A stretch of 64,000 bases of DNA. It comes from Aureispira anguillae. GTDB lineage: Bacteria; Bacteroidota; Bacteroidia; Chitinophagales; Saprospiraceae. Numbering within the stretch: the stretch's first letter is position 1; each line of letters starts with the position of its first letter. Below, piece after piece: positions 9,271 to 17,302 of the stretch. The notes under the pieces are model-generated. The model ran no database searches and had not been told where the DNA came from. It saw only the letters and a list, made by a program, of their open reading frames with translations. The position numbers were made by a program, and so were the translations under genes. The stretch spans positions 1,395,501 through 1,459,500 of the forward strand of contig NZ_AP026867.1 in NCBI RefSeq assembly GCF_026000115.1, in the 5' to 3' direction.

Positions 9271-9563
9271 TTTGACAACTCTATCACGAAGTAAATCGTG
9301 TGGTAAACACTAAAAAAGGGTAAGCTTTTAACTACTTTTTAGCTTCGCTGCTAGGCATCCTCGTTGGTACACCATACCAAACTGCTCGTGCACTACGTTT
9401 ATGTGGTTTTAGTAGAAAGTTATAGGTCGTAAGTCGTATGCTTAGTTCCTGTAAATACAGGACATACGACTTACGACCTATAACTTATAACAAAAGTAGT
9501 AATAAGCAGGCAAGGTAGTTTACGATTCCACTCAATTTACTTCGTGATAGAGTTAGTTGTCAA
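9271..9563. mobile_element. MITE-like nested palindromic element
   Basis: The ends are inverted repeats: TTTGACAACT then CTATCACGAAGTAAAT at 9271-9296, against the reverse complement at 9535-9563 with a 4-base insertion. Pairing continues inward with interruptions (GTAAATYGWGTGG, then GCTTTTAACTACTTTT against GCTTATTACTACTTTT). A perfect 24-bp hairpin sits in the middle. There is no coding capacity and it lies between divergent genes. A non-autonomous, transposase-dependent element is inferred; no clear target-site duplication is seen. Confidence 0.55.
9417..9486. repeat. 24-bp perfect hairpin at the core of the palindromic element
   Basis: Arms 9417-9440 and 9463-9486 are perfect reverse complements (arm starts AAGTTATAGGTCGTAAGTCG). 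Inside, TCCTGT-AAAT-ACAGGA forms a further 6-bp stem, leaving a one-sided 6-base bulge. In RNA or single-stranded DNA this would be an extremely stable rod. Confidence 0.85.
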
Positions 9564-9583
9564 AAAAACAAAAATAACATAAA

Positions 9584-10159
9584 ATGCCGCTAGATTTAGA
9601 TAACCTCCCTGAAGGAACTTGGGTGAAAAGAAAAAATGATACCGTAATTATAGGAGCTTCATTAAAGGATAAACGGACTGAAAATTTTTTGCTGGGATTG
9701 TTAGTGATTATTATAACAGCTCCTATTTTATTTACAAGACCTCTTGAAATGATAGAAGGAGAAACCTCCATTCTTTTTGGTAGCTTCCTTATGTTATTGT
9801 GCCTAATTTTCCTTTATCACTTTACAACTAGAGCATTGATGGCTTTGTTTGGGCGGGTAGAAATTCGGCTAGAGGAAACAGAAGGAACCATTTTTCATGG
9901 CATTAGAAATTTTGGTCGTACTCGCACCTTTATTTATAAAAAAACGCATGCGATAGACAGTTATGTAGCGGTATATTCTCATGGTGTACCCAATCAATTT
10001 GGCATACAAATAAAAGAAGAAAAAGCAATTACCTTTGGTGGTTATCTAAAGGAAGAAAAAGTAAATTTTATGGTCAAAATGCTACAACTATTCCTAAAGG
10101 ATGGCGATAAAATAAGAGACTTATTGCCACCTGATTTAATCCACAATCTTATCGATTAA
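9584..10159 (+). CDS. Small membrane protein, PH-like domain possible
   Basis: The 191-residue product has no signal peptide. Two transmembrane segments lie at about 36-55 (FLLGLLVIIITAPILF) and 65-90 (ILFGSFLMLLCLIFLYHF). The C-terminal 100 residues look beta-rich (VEIRLEETEGTIFHGIRNFG) and end in a helix. Two N-terminal membrane helices followed by a soluble beta domain resemble bacterial PH-domain (YdbS/YcxB-like) proteins, but this is a topology argument, not a motif match. The upstream leader consists of the palindromic element, which may carry or disturb its promoter. Confidence 0.7.
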   Translation: MPLDLDNLPEGTWVKRKNDTVIIGASLKDKRTENFLLGLLVIIITAPILFTRPLEMIEGETSILFGSFLMLLCLIFLYHFTTRALMALFGRVEIRLEETEGTIFHGIRNFGRTRTFIYKKTHAIDSYVAVYSHGVPNQFGIQIKEEKAITFGGYLKEEKVNFMVKMLQLFLKDGDKIRDLLPPDLIHNLID

Positions 10160-10242
10160 ATACACGGAAGGCAGGGAGGGAACGGTATGATTTTTTATAT
10201 TAATTACAGTGTATTAATGTTCTAAATAAAACTAATCAACAA

Positions 10243-11211
10243 ATGCAGCATATTATCAGTGTTTTTTTGATCGTTTTTTGTTTATTGGCATGTGAAAAGC
10301 CTAAGTCAACCAGTGCAAAAGAAAACGTATTTTCTCCGCCAAAGAGCAATATTTATACAATTGTATTGGGAAATGTACAAGATGCAGGTTATCCTCAAAT
10401 TGGTTGCATGAAGGCCTGTTGTAAAGAACATTGGAATCCCGCCGCACAACAAAAATCCATTACAGCCTTGGGATTAGTGGATGCAGAAACAAGGCAAACA
10501 TGGCTTTTTGAAGCCTCGCCAGATTTTAAATACCAGACCAAATTATTATCCGATGAAATAAATCCTCAACAATTTCAATTGCCCAATGGCATTTTTTTAA
10601 CACATGGTCATATTGGACATTATGTAGGCTTGATGCATTTGGGTAGAGAAGCCATGAGCGCTAATAAGGTGCCAGTTTATGCCATGCCTAGAATGAAAGA
10701 TTATTTGGAAACGAGCGGTCCTTGGAGTCAATTAGTAGCCTTGGATAATATAGCCTTGCAATTAATGAAGGCAGATAGCGTTATTCAGCTCACTAAATCC
10801 ATTCAAGTAACGCCCTTTTTAGTGCCTCATCGTGGAGAATATACAGAGACAGTAGGGTATAAAATAAGCAGTCCCAATAAGAAAATATTATTCATTCCTG
10901 ATATCGATAAATGGCATCAATGGAAACGTAATATAAAAGAAGAAATTCTAGCAGTGGATGTTGCTTTCTTGGATGCGACATTCTTTAAAAATGGAGAAGT
11001 TGGCAATAGAGATATGTCTGAAATTCCGCACCCTTTTGTAGAAGAAAGCATGCGTTTATTTGAGGACTTGCCAGCTTCAGAAAAGGCAAAAATTCATTTT
11101 ATCCATTTTAATCATACCAACCCTATCTTACAAAAAAATAGCAATGCCAAACAAGAAGTTCTAGAAAAAGGCTATAAAATTGCTGAAGAAGGTCTAATTG
11201 TAGATCTTTGA
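10243..11211 (+). CDS. PqqB-like metallo-beta-lactamase-fold lipoprotein
   Basis: The 322-residue product has a lipoprotein signal (CLLAC, lipidated Cys17). The MBL fold starts with IVLGNVQDAGYPQIGC (about 40-55), characteristic of PqqB-like proteins, followed by a cysteine cluster (CMKACC). The metal motif is THGHIGH (120-126), so the Asp of canonical HxHxDH is Gly. Later metal-region segments are VPHRGEY and FIPDIDKW. No pqq genes lie nearby, so PQQ synthesis is unlikely; it is better read as a periplasmic or outer-membrane hydrolase of unknown substrate. Transcribed alone or with the next gene 128 bases on. Confidence 0.85.
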   Translation: MQHIISVFLIVFCLLACEKPKSTSAKENVFSPPKSNIYTIVLGNVQDAGYPQIGCMKACCKEHWNPAAQQKSITALGLVDAETRQTWLFEASPDFKYQTKLLSDEINPQQFQLPNGIFLTHGHIGHYVGLMHLGREAMSANKVPVYAMPRMKDYLETSGPWSQLVALDNIALQLMKADSVIQLTKSIQVTPFLVPHRGEYTETVGYKISSPNKKILFIPDIDKWHQWKRNIKEEILAVDVAFLDATFFKNGEVGNRDMSEIPHPFVEESMRLFEDLPASEKAKIHFIHFNHTNPILQKNSNAKQEVLEKGYKIAEEGLIVDL

Positions 11212-11283
11212 GAACCAATAAGCAACAATAAAAATAGAAAAGAGAGCGTTTAGGTAACGTAATTTTAGTGATTTAGCACTACG

Positions 11284-11304
11284 CATTACTCCGTTGAAAA
11301 ACTG
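11284..11304 (+). repeat. Short intergenic repeat, copy A
   Basis: The word CATTACTCCGTTGAAAAA plus three further bases recurs at 14717-14737 with two differences over 21 bases. A related word in inverse orientation (AACGGAGTA) is at 14835-14843. All lie between genes, consistent with a small dispersed repeat family. Confidence 0.45.
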
Positions 11305-11339
11305 ACGCAGTATTAATTACTTAGACAAAAAGCAAACCA

Positions 11340-12440
11340 ATGAAATACCACCTCATCATTTATATTGTAGCACTTTTGACGATTATTAGTTGCAAAAAAG
11401 AAACAACCGTACAAGAAGAATTTGAAAAAGCATCCGAAAAAGAAACATGGCATTACATTGCCGTTCCTGGTATGGTTTGCCGTGACAATAGCAATACGGG
11501 AATTGGCGTGCGCCTTCGCAACCATTCCAATAAGGTTATTATTTATTTAGAAGGAGGAGGTGGTTGCTTTAATGGAGTTACCTGTGCTGTAAATCCTGGT
11601 ACTTATGGGCAATTAGCCTTTGATAGTTGGAAATCGATTGGGCTACAATTCGGAATTTTTGACAAAAATAGCAATCTAAACCCTTTTAAGGATTGGAATT
11701 GTATTTATGTGCCATATTGTACGGGAGATGTGCATAGTGGAACGAATTATAGTGCAGATGTAAATTTTTTATACAGCGATCAGAAAATGGTAGGGCACGA
11801 TAACATAAGTTTGGCATTAGAGGCTTTGAAAGAGTACTTTGGGACAAGATTGGACGAGGTGTTTTTGACGGGGTCAAGCGCTGGAGGTTATGGAACCTTG
11901 ATTAATGCAGATCAAGTCATTGAAGCTTTTCCTGCTGCAAAAACAACAATTTTGGACGATTCTGGTCCCGTACTAATGGCTCAAAATGTTCAGCCCGATT
12001 GTTTGGATGATTTATGGCAAAACTTATTCCTAACACATATACCTTCCGATTTTTCTAGTTATACCACAGGAAAGTATAGCACTCCAATGAAGTCTATTTA
12101 TGAATATTTAGGAACCAAACACCCTACGGTACAGTTTGGTCTAATTTCTTCTTTGGAAGATATTGTAATTCGAGAATTTTATGGTTATGGGACAAATAAT
12201 TGTGCAAAAACAACCGTAGTGCCTGCTCCTTTGCCAGCTATAGATTATAAAAATGCTTTATTGCATTTGAGGGACTCTGTTTTGTCGCCCTACAACAATT
12301 GGAAGACCTTTTATGTTAGTGATGCAAGCCATACCTTTAATTTACTTCCAGGGGCGATGTCAAAAGAGGTAAATGGCGTAAAGTACGGTGAATGGATTAA
12401 TGATTTGAGAAATGGAACCGCTCGTCATATACATGACTAG
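11340..12440 (+). CDS. Pectinacetylesterase/Notum-family lipoprotein hydrolase
   Basis: The 366-residue product is a lipoprotein (TIISC, Cys18). The alpha/beta-hydrolase core shows the family's oxyanion segment LEGGGGCFNG (about 70-79) and the nucleophile elbow GSSAGG (178-183, Ser180). A late SDASHTF supplies the likely catalytic His, with an Asp from the DDSGP region or nearby. Family members remove acetyl groups from pectin or fatty acyl groups from proteins (Notum); the substrate here is unknown, and surface polysaccharide deacetylation fits the location. The start is ATG with the signal peptide directly following. Confidence 0.85.
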   Translation: MKYHLIIYIVALLTIISCKKETTVQEEFEKASEKETWHYIAVPGMVCRDNSNTGIGVRLRNHSNKVIIYLEGGGGCFNGVTCAVNPGTYGQLAFDSWKSIGLQFGIFDKNSNLNPFKDWNCIYVPYCTGDVHSGTNYSADVNFLYSDQKMVGHDNISLALEALKEYFGTRLDEVFLTGSSAGGYGTLINADQVIEAFPAAKTTILDDSGPVLMAQNVQPDCLDDLWQNLFLTHIPSDFSSYTTGKYSTPMKSIYEYLGTKHPTVQFGLISSLEDIVIREFYGYGTNNCAKTTVVPAPLPAIDYKNALLHLRDSVLSPYNNWKTFYVSDASHTFNLLPGAMSKEVNGVKYGEWINDLRNGTARHIHD

Positions 12441-12528
12441 ATACCGCTTATGTATATGATTGTACATCCCTCAAAAAAAAAGTGAATAAACTGTTTAACT
12501 TAAACAAGGAGGGGGCTAAGAATAAAAC

Positions 12529-12553
12529 TGGTGAGGGTCATCAGACCCCACCA
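12529..12553 (-). terminator. Terminator of the TPR gene
   Basis: TGGTGAGGGTC pairs with GACCCCACCA around ATCA, with one bulged A. The AT-rich left flank gives a U-containing tail for the leftward gene that ends 19 bases away. Confidence 0.7.
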
Positions 12554-12571
12554 ATTTTGGTTGCTAATCCT

Positions 12572-13603
12572 TTATCTCTTTTTCCTTTTTTGCTTTTTCT
12601 TTGAAAATTTACATCTTGATTCTAGGATATATTTTTTTATTTTTAGAATTAGTTCTTTGGGAAACTGATAGGCGATAAAAGGGGTTTCAACAATGAAAAT
12701 TTCATAAAGAATAAATTCATCAAACTGGCGGTTTTTTATTGAATTTTTTAGCGCAATGAACATCGGAGTTTTAGCGAATTTTTTATTGTTAATGTTGCCA
12801 ACGTATAATCCCAGTAAAGATTCTTTTTCTTCTAAAATAGAGATTCCATCCTCTTTAACGCCCATTGATTTTTTATAATTGGGTTCGTAAGCCCATACTG
12901 CTTTAGCGAAAGCATATCCTGCCCATTCTGATTTAAAGCCAATTTTTACATTTTGAGAATCAGGCTGGGAGATTTTAATTTGAGGAGTAAAGGTCCAATC
13001 TTCAAATTTATAGCCTAGTTTTCTTAAAACAGTTGCAAGGTCTTTTTTTATAAGAATATGATTCCTGTTTAGGATATGAGCCGTTATGATTTCATCAATA
13101 GCTTTATTAGGTTGGTTGTTTTCAAGATAATATTTTCCTAGAAACCAATGAGCCATATAATCAAGATAATTATTATTGATGGCTTTCTTAAAATACTCTA
13201 TTGCTTTTTTGGGTTCTCCTTGCGAATGGTAAGTTTGTCCAATATAAGTGATGATTTTAGAATATTCAGGGTGTATTTCTAAAACCTCCTCATACATTTT
13301 TCTTGCTGCGGAGTAATTTTGTTCTCTGAAATACTTTTCAGCCTTTTCTTTAATACTGAAAGTTTGTTCTGACAGTTCAACTTTCATTGTCATAATAGAG
13401 TTAGCTTCCGCTTTTCTATAATAGTCTCCTGTATTTAAATTGAGTGTATGATCTTTTACTGGAATATTATCCTCTAACTGTTGAATATTATAGTTTAATT
13501 TTGATTTTTCAAGTATTTCAAATATTTCAGCAGGTTCATGTATTTTTTGAGCAAAAGTAGTACAGCTTAAAAAGAGAAGCAAAGTTATTATTGGTAAATT
13601 CAT
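12572..13603 (-). CDS. Exported TPR protein
   Basis: The 343-residue product has a signal peptide (about 1-19, ending CTTFAQ). At least three TPR units lie at about 84-190: KAEKYFREQNYSAARKMYEE, then TYIGQTYHSQGEPKKAIEYF and WFLGKYYLENNQPNKAIDEI. The C-terminal part (about 200-320) is of unknown fold and mentions no catalytic motif. The extreme C-terminus is very basic (KFSKKKQKRKKR). A periplasmic scaffold role is inferred from the TPRs. The neighbour at 13733 is co-directional but 129 bases upstream. Confidence 0.8.
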   Translation of the reverse strand: MNLPIITLLLFLSCTTFAQKIHEPAEIFEILEKSKLNYNIQQLEDNIPVKDHTLNLNTGDYYRKAEANSIMTMKVELSEQTFSIKEKAEKYFREQNYSAARKMYEEVLEIHPEYSKIITYIGQTYHSQGEPKKAIEYFKKAINNNYLDYMAHWFLGKYYLENNQPNKAIDEIITAHILNRNHILIKKDLATVLRKLGYKFEDWTFTPQIKISQPDSQNVKIGFKSEWAGYAFAKAVWAYEPNYKKSMGVKEDGISILEEKESLLGLYVGNINNKKFAKTPMFIALKNSIKNRQFDEFILYEIFIVETPFIAYQFPKELILKIKKYILESRCKFSKKKQKRKKR

Positions 13604-13732
13604 GGATAAGTTTTTTACGAGAATTGTAAATATTAAGATTGAATGAATTAATCAAGATCAAGTTTTGACGGAGGTTCGTAATCGGGGGGAACTTTAAATA
13701 GTGCGTTATTGGTTAGCTACCCAATTATTCCA

Positions 13733-14686
13733 TCAATAATTCTTAGCCACGCCTTTGACCAAGCGGTCATAATAAGCAGCATAAGGATGCCAAGGATAGC
13801 CATTTTTATCTGTAAATCCAGCCATCCATTGTTCAAAACTATTGGGTAAATAATAAAACCACAACTGAGGATTGGGCTTAATTCCTTTAGCCTTACAATA
13901 TGGCAACCAAATTTTTTTGTAAAATTCAATGGTTTCTTGAGCCGCTTTGTATTCTAGTCTGGCATAGCGAAGGATGTATGCTTTTTTAGTACATTGCAAT
14001 TGTTTAGCATCTTGCTCAATGGCTTGAAAAGCTGTCCCATTTTTTATATTGTGCAATTCGTAAATAAGACCTGCCCACATTTCTTCTGGGTTGGGGTTGT
14101 TTTTGACCCAAATGCGCCCTTCTGTTTTTTTTGTGGGATAGGCATGCACTGCATTAACACCAGTAGGGATGGGGAAACTTTTGCTGCTCTGTGCTTGCCA
14201 ATAAATAGGCGATTGAATATCTTCGCCTGCCATTTTGTGCACTACCCATTGCCATATAATATCCTCTCGATCAATAATTTTGCTCATGTTGGGGCGGTCT
14301 AGAAGCATTTGTTCTAGTTCTTCTTGGGCACGTCTGATGTTTTCGTTAGACATCACAAAATTATTTCGTGTTAGACGAACAAAGGTATTGGCTTTCCAAA
14401 CTCCTTTTTTGATGCGGCCATCTTCATAAAACAAGGTACCCGTGCCATGCATTTTTCCTTTTTTCCAGTTGCCGATAAATTTGCGTTTGTTTTGCCAATA
14501 AAAAACACCATATCCATGCATTTTACCTTGGTTAAAATTACCGATATATTCTTCACCACTTATCCATTCAAACCTACCATACCCATCTACACAGTTGCCA
14601 GCCGTGCATTTGCCTGCCTGAGCCTGTATTTGCGAAAAAGACAGCATTAAAAATAAGAAACAAAATGGTAGGAATTTTTGCAGCAT
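13733..14686 (-). CDS. Exported MORN-repeat protein with unknown C-terminal domain
   Basis: The 317-residue product has a signal peptide (about 1-22, ending QIQAQA). Three MORN motifs lie at about 34-98 (YGRFEWISGEEYIGNF, GYGVFYWQNKRKFIGNW, GTGTLFYEDGRIKKGVW). The rest (about 115-317) is an alpha/beta domain with SFPIPTGVNAVHAYP, a YELHN segment and many aromatic residues near the end (PQLWFYYLPNSFEQW). YELHN is reminiscent of a peptidase helix but is not HExxH, so I make no enzyme call. MORN repeats bind membranes or proteins. ATG start with signal peptide immediately following. Confidence 0.8.
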   Translation of the reverse strand: MLQKFLPFCFLFLMLSFSQIQAQAGKCTAGNCVDGYGRFEWISGEEYIGNFNQGKMHGYGVFYWQNKRKFIGNWKKGKMHGTGTLFYEDGRIKKGVWKANTFVRLTRNNFVMSNENIRRAQEELEQMLLDRPNMSKIIDREDIIWQWVVHKMAGEDIQSPIYWQAQSSKSFPIPTGVNAVHAYPTKKTEGRIWVKNNPNPEEMWAGLIYELHNIKNGTAFQAIEQDAKQLQCTKKAYILRYARLEYKAAQETIEFYKKIWLPYCKAKGIKPNPQLWFYYLPNSFEQWMAGFTDKNGYPWHPYAAYYDRLVKGVAKNY

Positions 14687-15017
14687 ATTGATTATTTTGT
14701 AGGCTTAATTTAAAATCATTACTCTGTTGAAAAATTGTATTCGGTTGATTATTAAAATGATGTGATTTTACGGTTCGAAATGTTAGTTATTTGATAATCT
14801 AACTTTGCTAGCTCATAAGCGTTAGCAGCTAATTAACGGAGTATTATTAAAATAATAATTACTTGTTAGCAATAACCCAACTCATGTAGGGCAATGGGAT
14901 CAAGTGATGATCTAACGTAGTTAGTTAGATGCTGTTTTTCCAAAAAGAGGTGTATTACAACTACTAAAAGTTTGTTGATAAAAATAACGAATCGCTGTAA
15001 TAATTACAATAAAAATA
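14687..15017. other. Divergent intergenic region with small inverted repeats
   Basis: There is no gene. It holds repeat copy B (14717-14737) and an inverse related word (AACGGAGTA, 14835-14843), which together form a loose inverted repeat about 120 bases across. A 7-bp hairpin ATCTAAC/GTTAGAT at 14910-14930 is followed by GCTGTTTTTC and looks like a weak rightward terminator or attenuator ahead of ybaK. No clear promoter is seen. Confidence 0.4.
14717..14737 (+). repeat. Short intergenic repeat, copy B
   Basis: Matches copy A at 11284 at 19 of 21 positions, beginning CATTACTCTGTTGAAAAA. Both copies sit in intergenic DNA. Confidence 0.45.
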
Positions 15018-15485
15018 ATGAAAAAAACAAATGCTATACGCTTACTTGAGCAAAAAAAAATTCCATTTGACTTGATTACTTATACATATAATAGTGACAA
15101 TCTGAATGTGGAACAGATTGCAAAGGACAATCATTTGGAACTGCATCAAATCTATAAGACCTTGGTGGTTCAAGGGGACAAAACAGGGTTGCTTGTGGCT
15201 TTGGTTCCAGGTAATCAATCCCTATCCTTAAAAAAATTGGCCGCAATAAGTGGGAATAAAAAGGTAAGCATGGTAGCCGTTAAAGATTTGCAACGACATA
15301 CAGGCTATATTAGAGGGGGCTGTTCACCCTTTGGTATGAAAAAACAATATGCTACCTATGTTTCGAAAGAGGCAAAAGATTTAGAAATAATGTATGTCAA
15401 TGCAGGAGTAAGAGGATTGTTGGTGGGAGGAAAACCAAGCGAACTTTGCGCAGCAATTGATGTGGAATGGTCAGAACTTATTTAA
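15018..15485 (+). CDS. ybaK: Cys-tRNA(Pro)/Cys-tRNA(Cys) deacylase YbaK
   Basis: The 155-residue product matches the YbaK/EbsC branch of the ProX-like editing domain. It has an N-terminal helix (KKTNAIRLLEQKKIPF), the core KTLVVQGDKTGLLVALVPG, and the family block GYIRGGCSPFGMKK (about 95-108), followed by GVRGLLVGGKPSEL. Members hydrolyse mischarged Cys-tRNA(Pro) in the cytoplasm. Length is typical. The gene lies 43 bases before the Crp/Fnr-type regulator and is probably co-transcribed with it. Confidence 0.93.
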   Translation: MKKTNAIRLLEQKKIPFDLITYTYNSDNLNVEQIAKDNHLELHQIYKTLVVQGDKTGLLVALVPGNQSLSLKKLAAISGNKKVSMVAVKDLQRHTGYIRGGCSPFGMKKQYATYVSKEAKDLEIMYVNAGVRGLLVGGKPSELCAAIDVEWSELI

Positions 15486-15528
15486 GCTGGATAGAATCTT
15501 AAGTAAATGGATAATAAAATAAGTAATA

Positions 15529-16104
15529 ATGAATAAAATAGAGGCGTTTTTTGATCGATTTCCATTTTTGAAATCAGAGGATATCGCATTAATTCATCAA
15601 ATAGCTGTTAAAAAAACATACCAAGTAGGGGACGAATTTATTAAGTTGGGGGCTACTAGAAAAAAAATAGGGATTATCCAAGAAGGATTAATTCGAGGGT
15701 ACTATATTAAAAGCTCAGGAGAGGAGGTTTCTATCCTTTTTGCCAAAGAGGGAGAGGTCGCCTCAACCCATGAATTAATCTTTTATAATACGCCCAGTCG
15801 CCAAATTGTAGAGTTCCTAGAACCTACCACTATGCTGGTCTTGGATTATCGAGATATAGAGCAATTAGCGCTTACTCATCCAGGAATAGAGCAGTTAAAA
15901 AATCAATTCATTCAAGATTATTTGGTCAAGGTTTTGCAGCGTTTAGAAACATTTCTGGTTTATACACCCAAAGAACGTTATCAGTGGTTAATGAAAGAAG
16001 AACCTAGTTTTATGCAGCGAGTACAACAAAAACACTTGGCCTCATTTTTAGGAATAACCCCTGTTTCTCTATCTAGGTTGCGTTCAAGAATGAATAAAAA
16101 ATAA
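15529..16104 (+). CDS. Crp/Fnr-family transcriptional regulator
   Basis: The 191-residue product has an N-terminal cyclic-nucleotide-binding-like jelly roll (about 20-115; GIIQEGLIRGYYIKSSGEEV) and a short C-terminal helix-turn-helix (QKHLASFLGITPVSLSRLRS, about 168-187). This is the abbreviated Bacteroidota form. No Cys cluster for an iron-sulfur centre is present, and the cNMP phosphate-binding Arg is not evident, so the ligand is unknown. It could be one of several regulators able to use the TGAT-N4-ATCA sites near 40.1 and 41.2 kb, but nothing in the sequence ties it to them. Confidence 0.9.
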   Translation: MNKIEAFFDRFPFLKSEDIALIHQIAVKKTYQVGDEFIKLGATRKKIGIIQEGLIRGYYIKSSGEEVSILFAKEGEVASTHELIFYNTPSRQIVEFLEPTTMLVLDYRDIEQLALTHPGIEQLKNQFIQDYLVKVLQRLETFLVYTPKERYQWLMKEEPSFMQRVQQKHLASFLGITPVSLSRLRSRMNKK

Positions 16105-16138
16105 TAAGGTTATAAACCTTATGCGTTTATAACCTTAT
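16104..16138. terminator. Bidirectional terminator between crp-like gene and aqpZ
   Basis: ATAAGGTTATAAA pairs perfectly with TTTATAACCTTAT over a 9-base loop. A-rich sequence lies on the left and GTGTTTTATTTT on the right, so it can serve both convergent genes. The left arm begins inside the stop codon region of the regulator. Confidence 0.8.
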
Positions 16139-16163
16139 GTGTTTTATTTTACTGTTTTAAAAT

Positions 16164-16850
16164 TTATTCTTCCTCAGGCGAAATTATCTTGTATACAATA
16201 CCTGCTAAAAGTGCACCAATAATAGGAGCTACCCAAAACAGCCACAATTGACTTAATGCCCAATCTCCTGCAAACAAAGCTTGGCTTGTACTTCTTGCTG
16301 GATTAACAGAAGTATTGGTTACAGGGATACTGATTAAATGGATTAAGGTTAACCCTAGTCCAATGGCTAATCCTGCAAATCCATTGGGAGCCTTAGAATG
16401 CGTCGCACCTAAAATAATCATCAAGAACATAAACGTCATGACAATTTCTGTGACTAAGGCAGCCACCATGCTATAGCCGCCAGGAGAATGCTCGCCATAT
16501 CCATTAGAAGCAAAGCCTCCAATTTCAAATCCTGCTTTTCCCGTTGCAATAACATACAAAATAGCAGCTCCCATAATGCCGCCCAATACCTGTGCAACAA
16601 TATAAGGTATTAGTTCCTTTTGATCAAAGCGACCACCAGCCCAAAGCCCTAGAGAAACCGCAGGATTTAGGTGACAACCTGAGATATGCCCAATGGCATA
16701 AGCCATAGAAACTACTGTTAAACCAAATGCAATTGCCACTCCCACAAAACCAATTCCAAGTTCTGGATATGCTGCTGCTAACACAGCACTTCCACATCCT
16801 CCTAGTACCAACCAAGAGGTTCCAATAAATTCTGCAACTAATTTTTTCAT
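16164..16850 (-). CDS. aqpZ: Aquaporin Z
   Basis: The chosen start gives [20 protein letters not shown], the usual beginning of AqpZ; an upstream in-frame ATG would add eleven residues. The 228-residue product has six transmembrane helices and both NPA boxes: [11 protein letters not shown] (about 60-70) and NTSVNPARS (about 180-188, Arg of the selectivity filter). The His in GCHLNPA is typical of water-selective channels. It passes water across the inner membrane for osmotic adjustment. It ends at the bidirectional hairpin. Confidence 0.95.
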   Translation of the reverse strand: MKKLVAEFIGTSWLVLGGCGSAVLAAAYPELGIGFVGVAIAFGLTVVSMAYAIGHISGCHLNPAVSLGLWAGGRFDQKELIPYIVAQVLGGIMGAAILYVIATGKAGFEIGGFASNGYGEHSPGGYSMVAALVTEIVMTFMFLMIILGATHSKAPNGFAGLAIGLGLTLIHLISIPVTNTSVNPARSTSQALFAGDWALSQLWLFWVAPIIGALLAGIVYKIISPEEE

Positions 16851-17258
16851 AATGTTTTTTTTATTAAATAATGGGTTATGCATAAATAATAAAAGGAGGG
16901 AGGTTTCATTCCATTTGTCTTGATATTATAAGCTTCCTAACAATAATGTATTCATCCAATGGAACTGGGGTAGCTGCCATTTTTTATTTTAATTATTATA
17001 ACAAGGGGAGAAGCCTATAATAGTAAATAATTAGGTGAATTAGATATTGGTTGTTTTAGTGAAAAATACCACAAATTATTTAATGACAAATGTACAGGAG
17101 TCTAATATACATATATTTTGTGCAGAATAAAAAATAAACCTACTCTATTTAGCAATACCATCATTGATTAATGAAGAACAGCTACTGAGTATTGACCTTT
17201 GATGCTTCTTCTGGTTGTGAGTGTTTGGGGGCAGTTACTATCCGTTATGGCAAAAAAC
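16851..17258. other. Intergenic region, no gene recognised
   Basis: About 400 AT-rich bases upstream of aqpZ and beyond the end of the four-gene operon. A weak inverted repeat TTCCATT/AATGGAA (16909-16915 and 16958-16964) is the only structure noted. It must contain the aqpZ promoter, but no good TAnnTTTG element was found on the minus strand. Confidence 0.4.
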
Positions 17259-17289
17259 ATTACACAGTGCATCATGTACACTGTGTAAT
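17259..17289 (-). terminator. Terminator of the four-gene unknown operon
   Basis: ATTACACAGTG pairs perfectly with CACTGTGTAAT around a 9-base loop. AAAAAA to the left gives a U tract for leftward transcription, 14 bases after the last stop codon of the operon. Confidence 0.85.
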
Positions 17290-17302
17290 AAAATGCTTAA
17301 AA

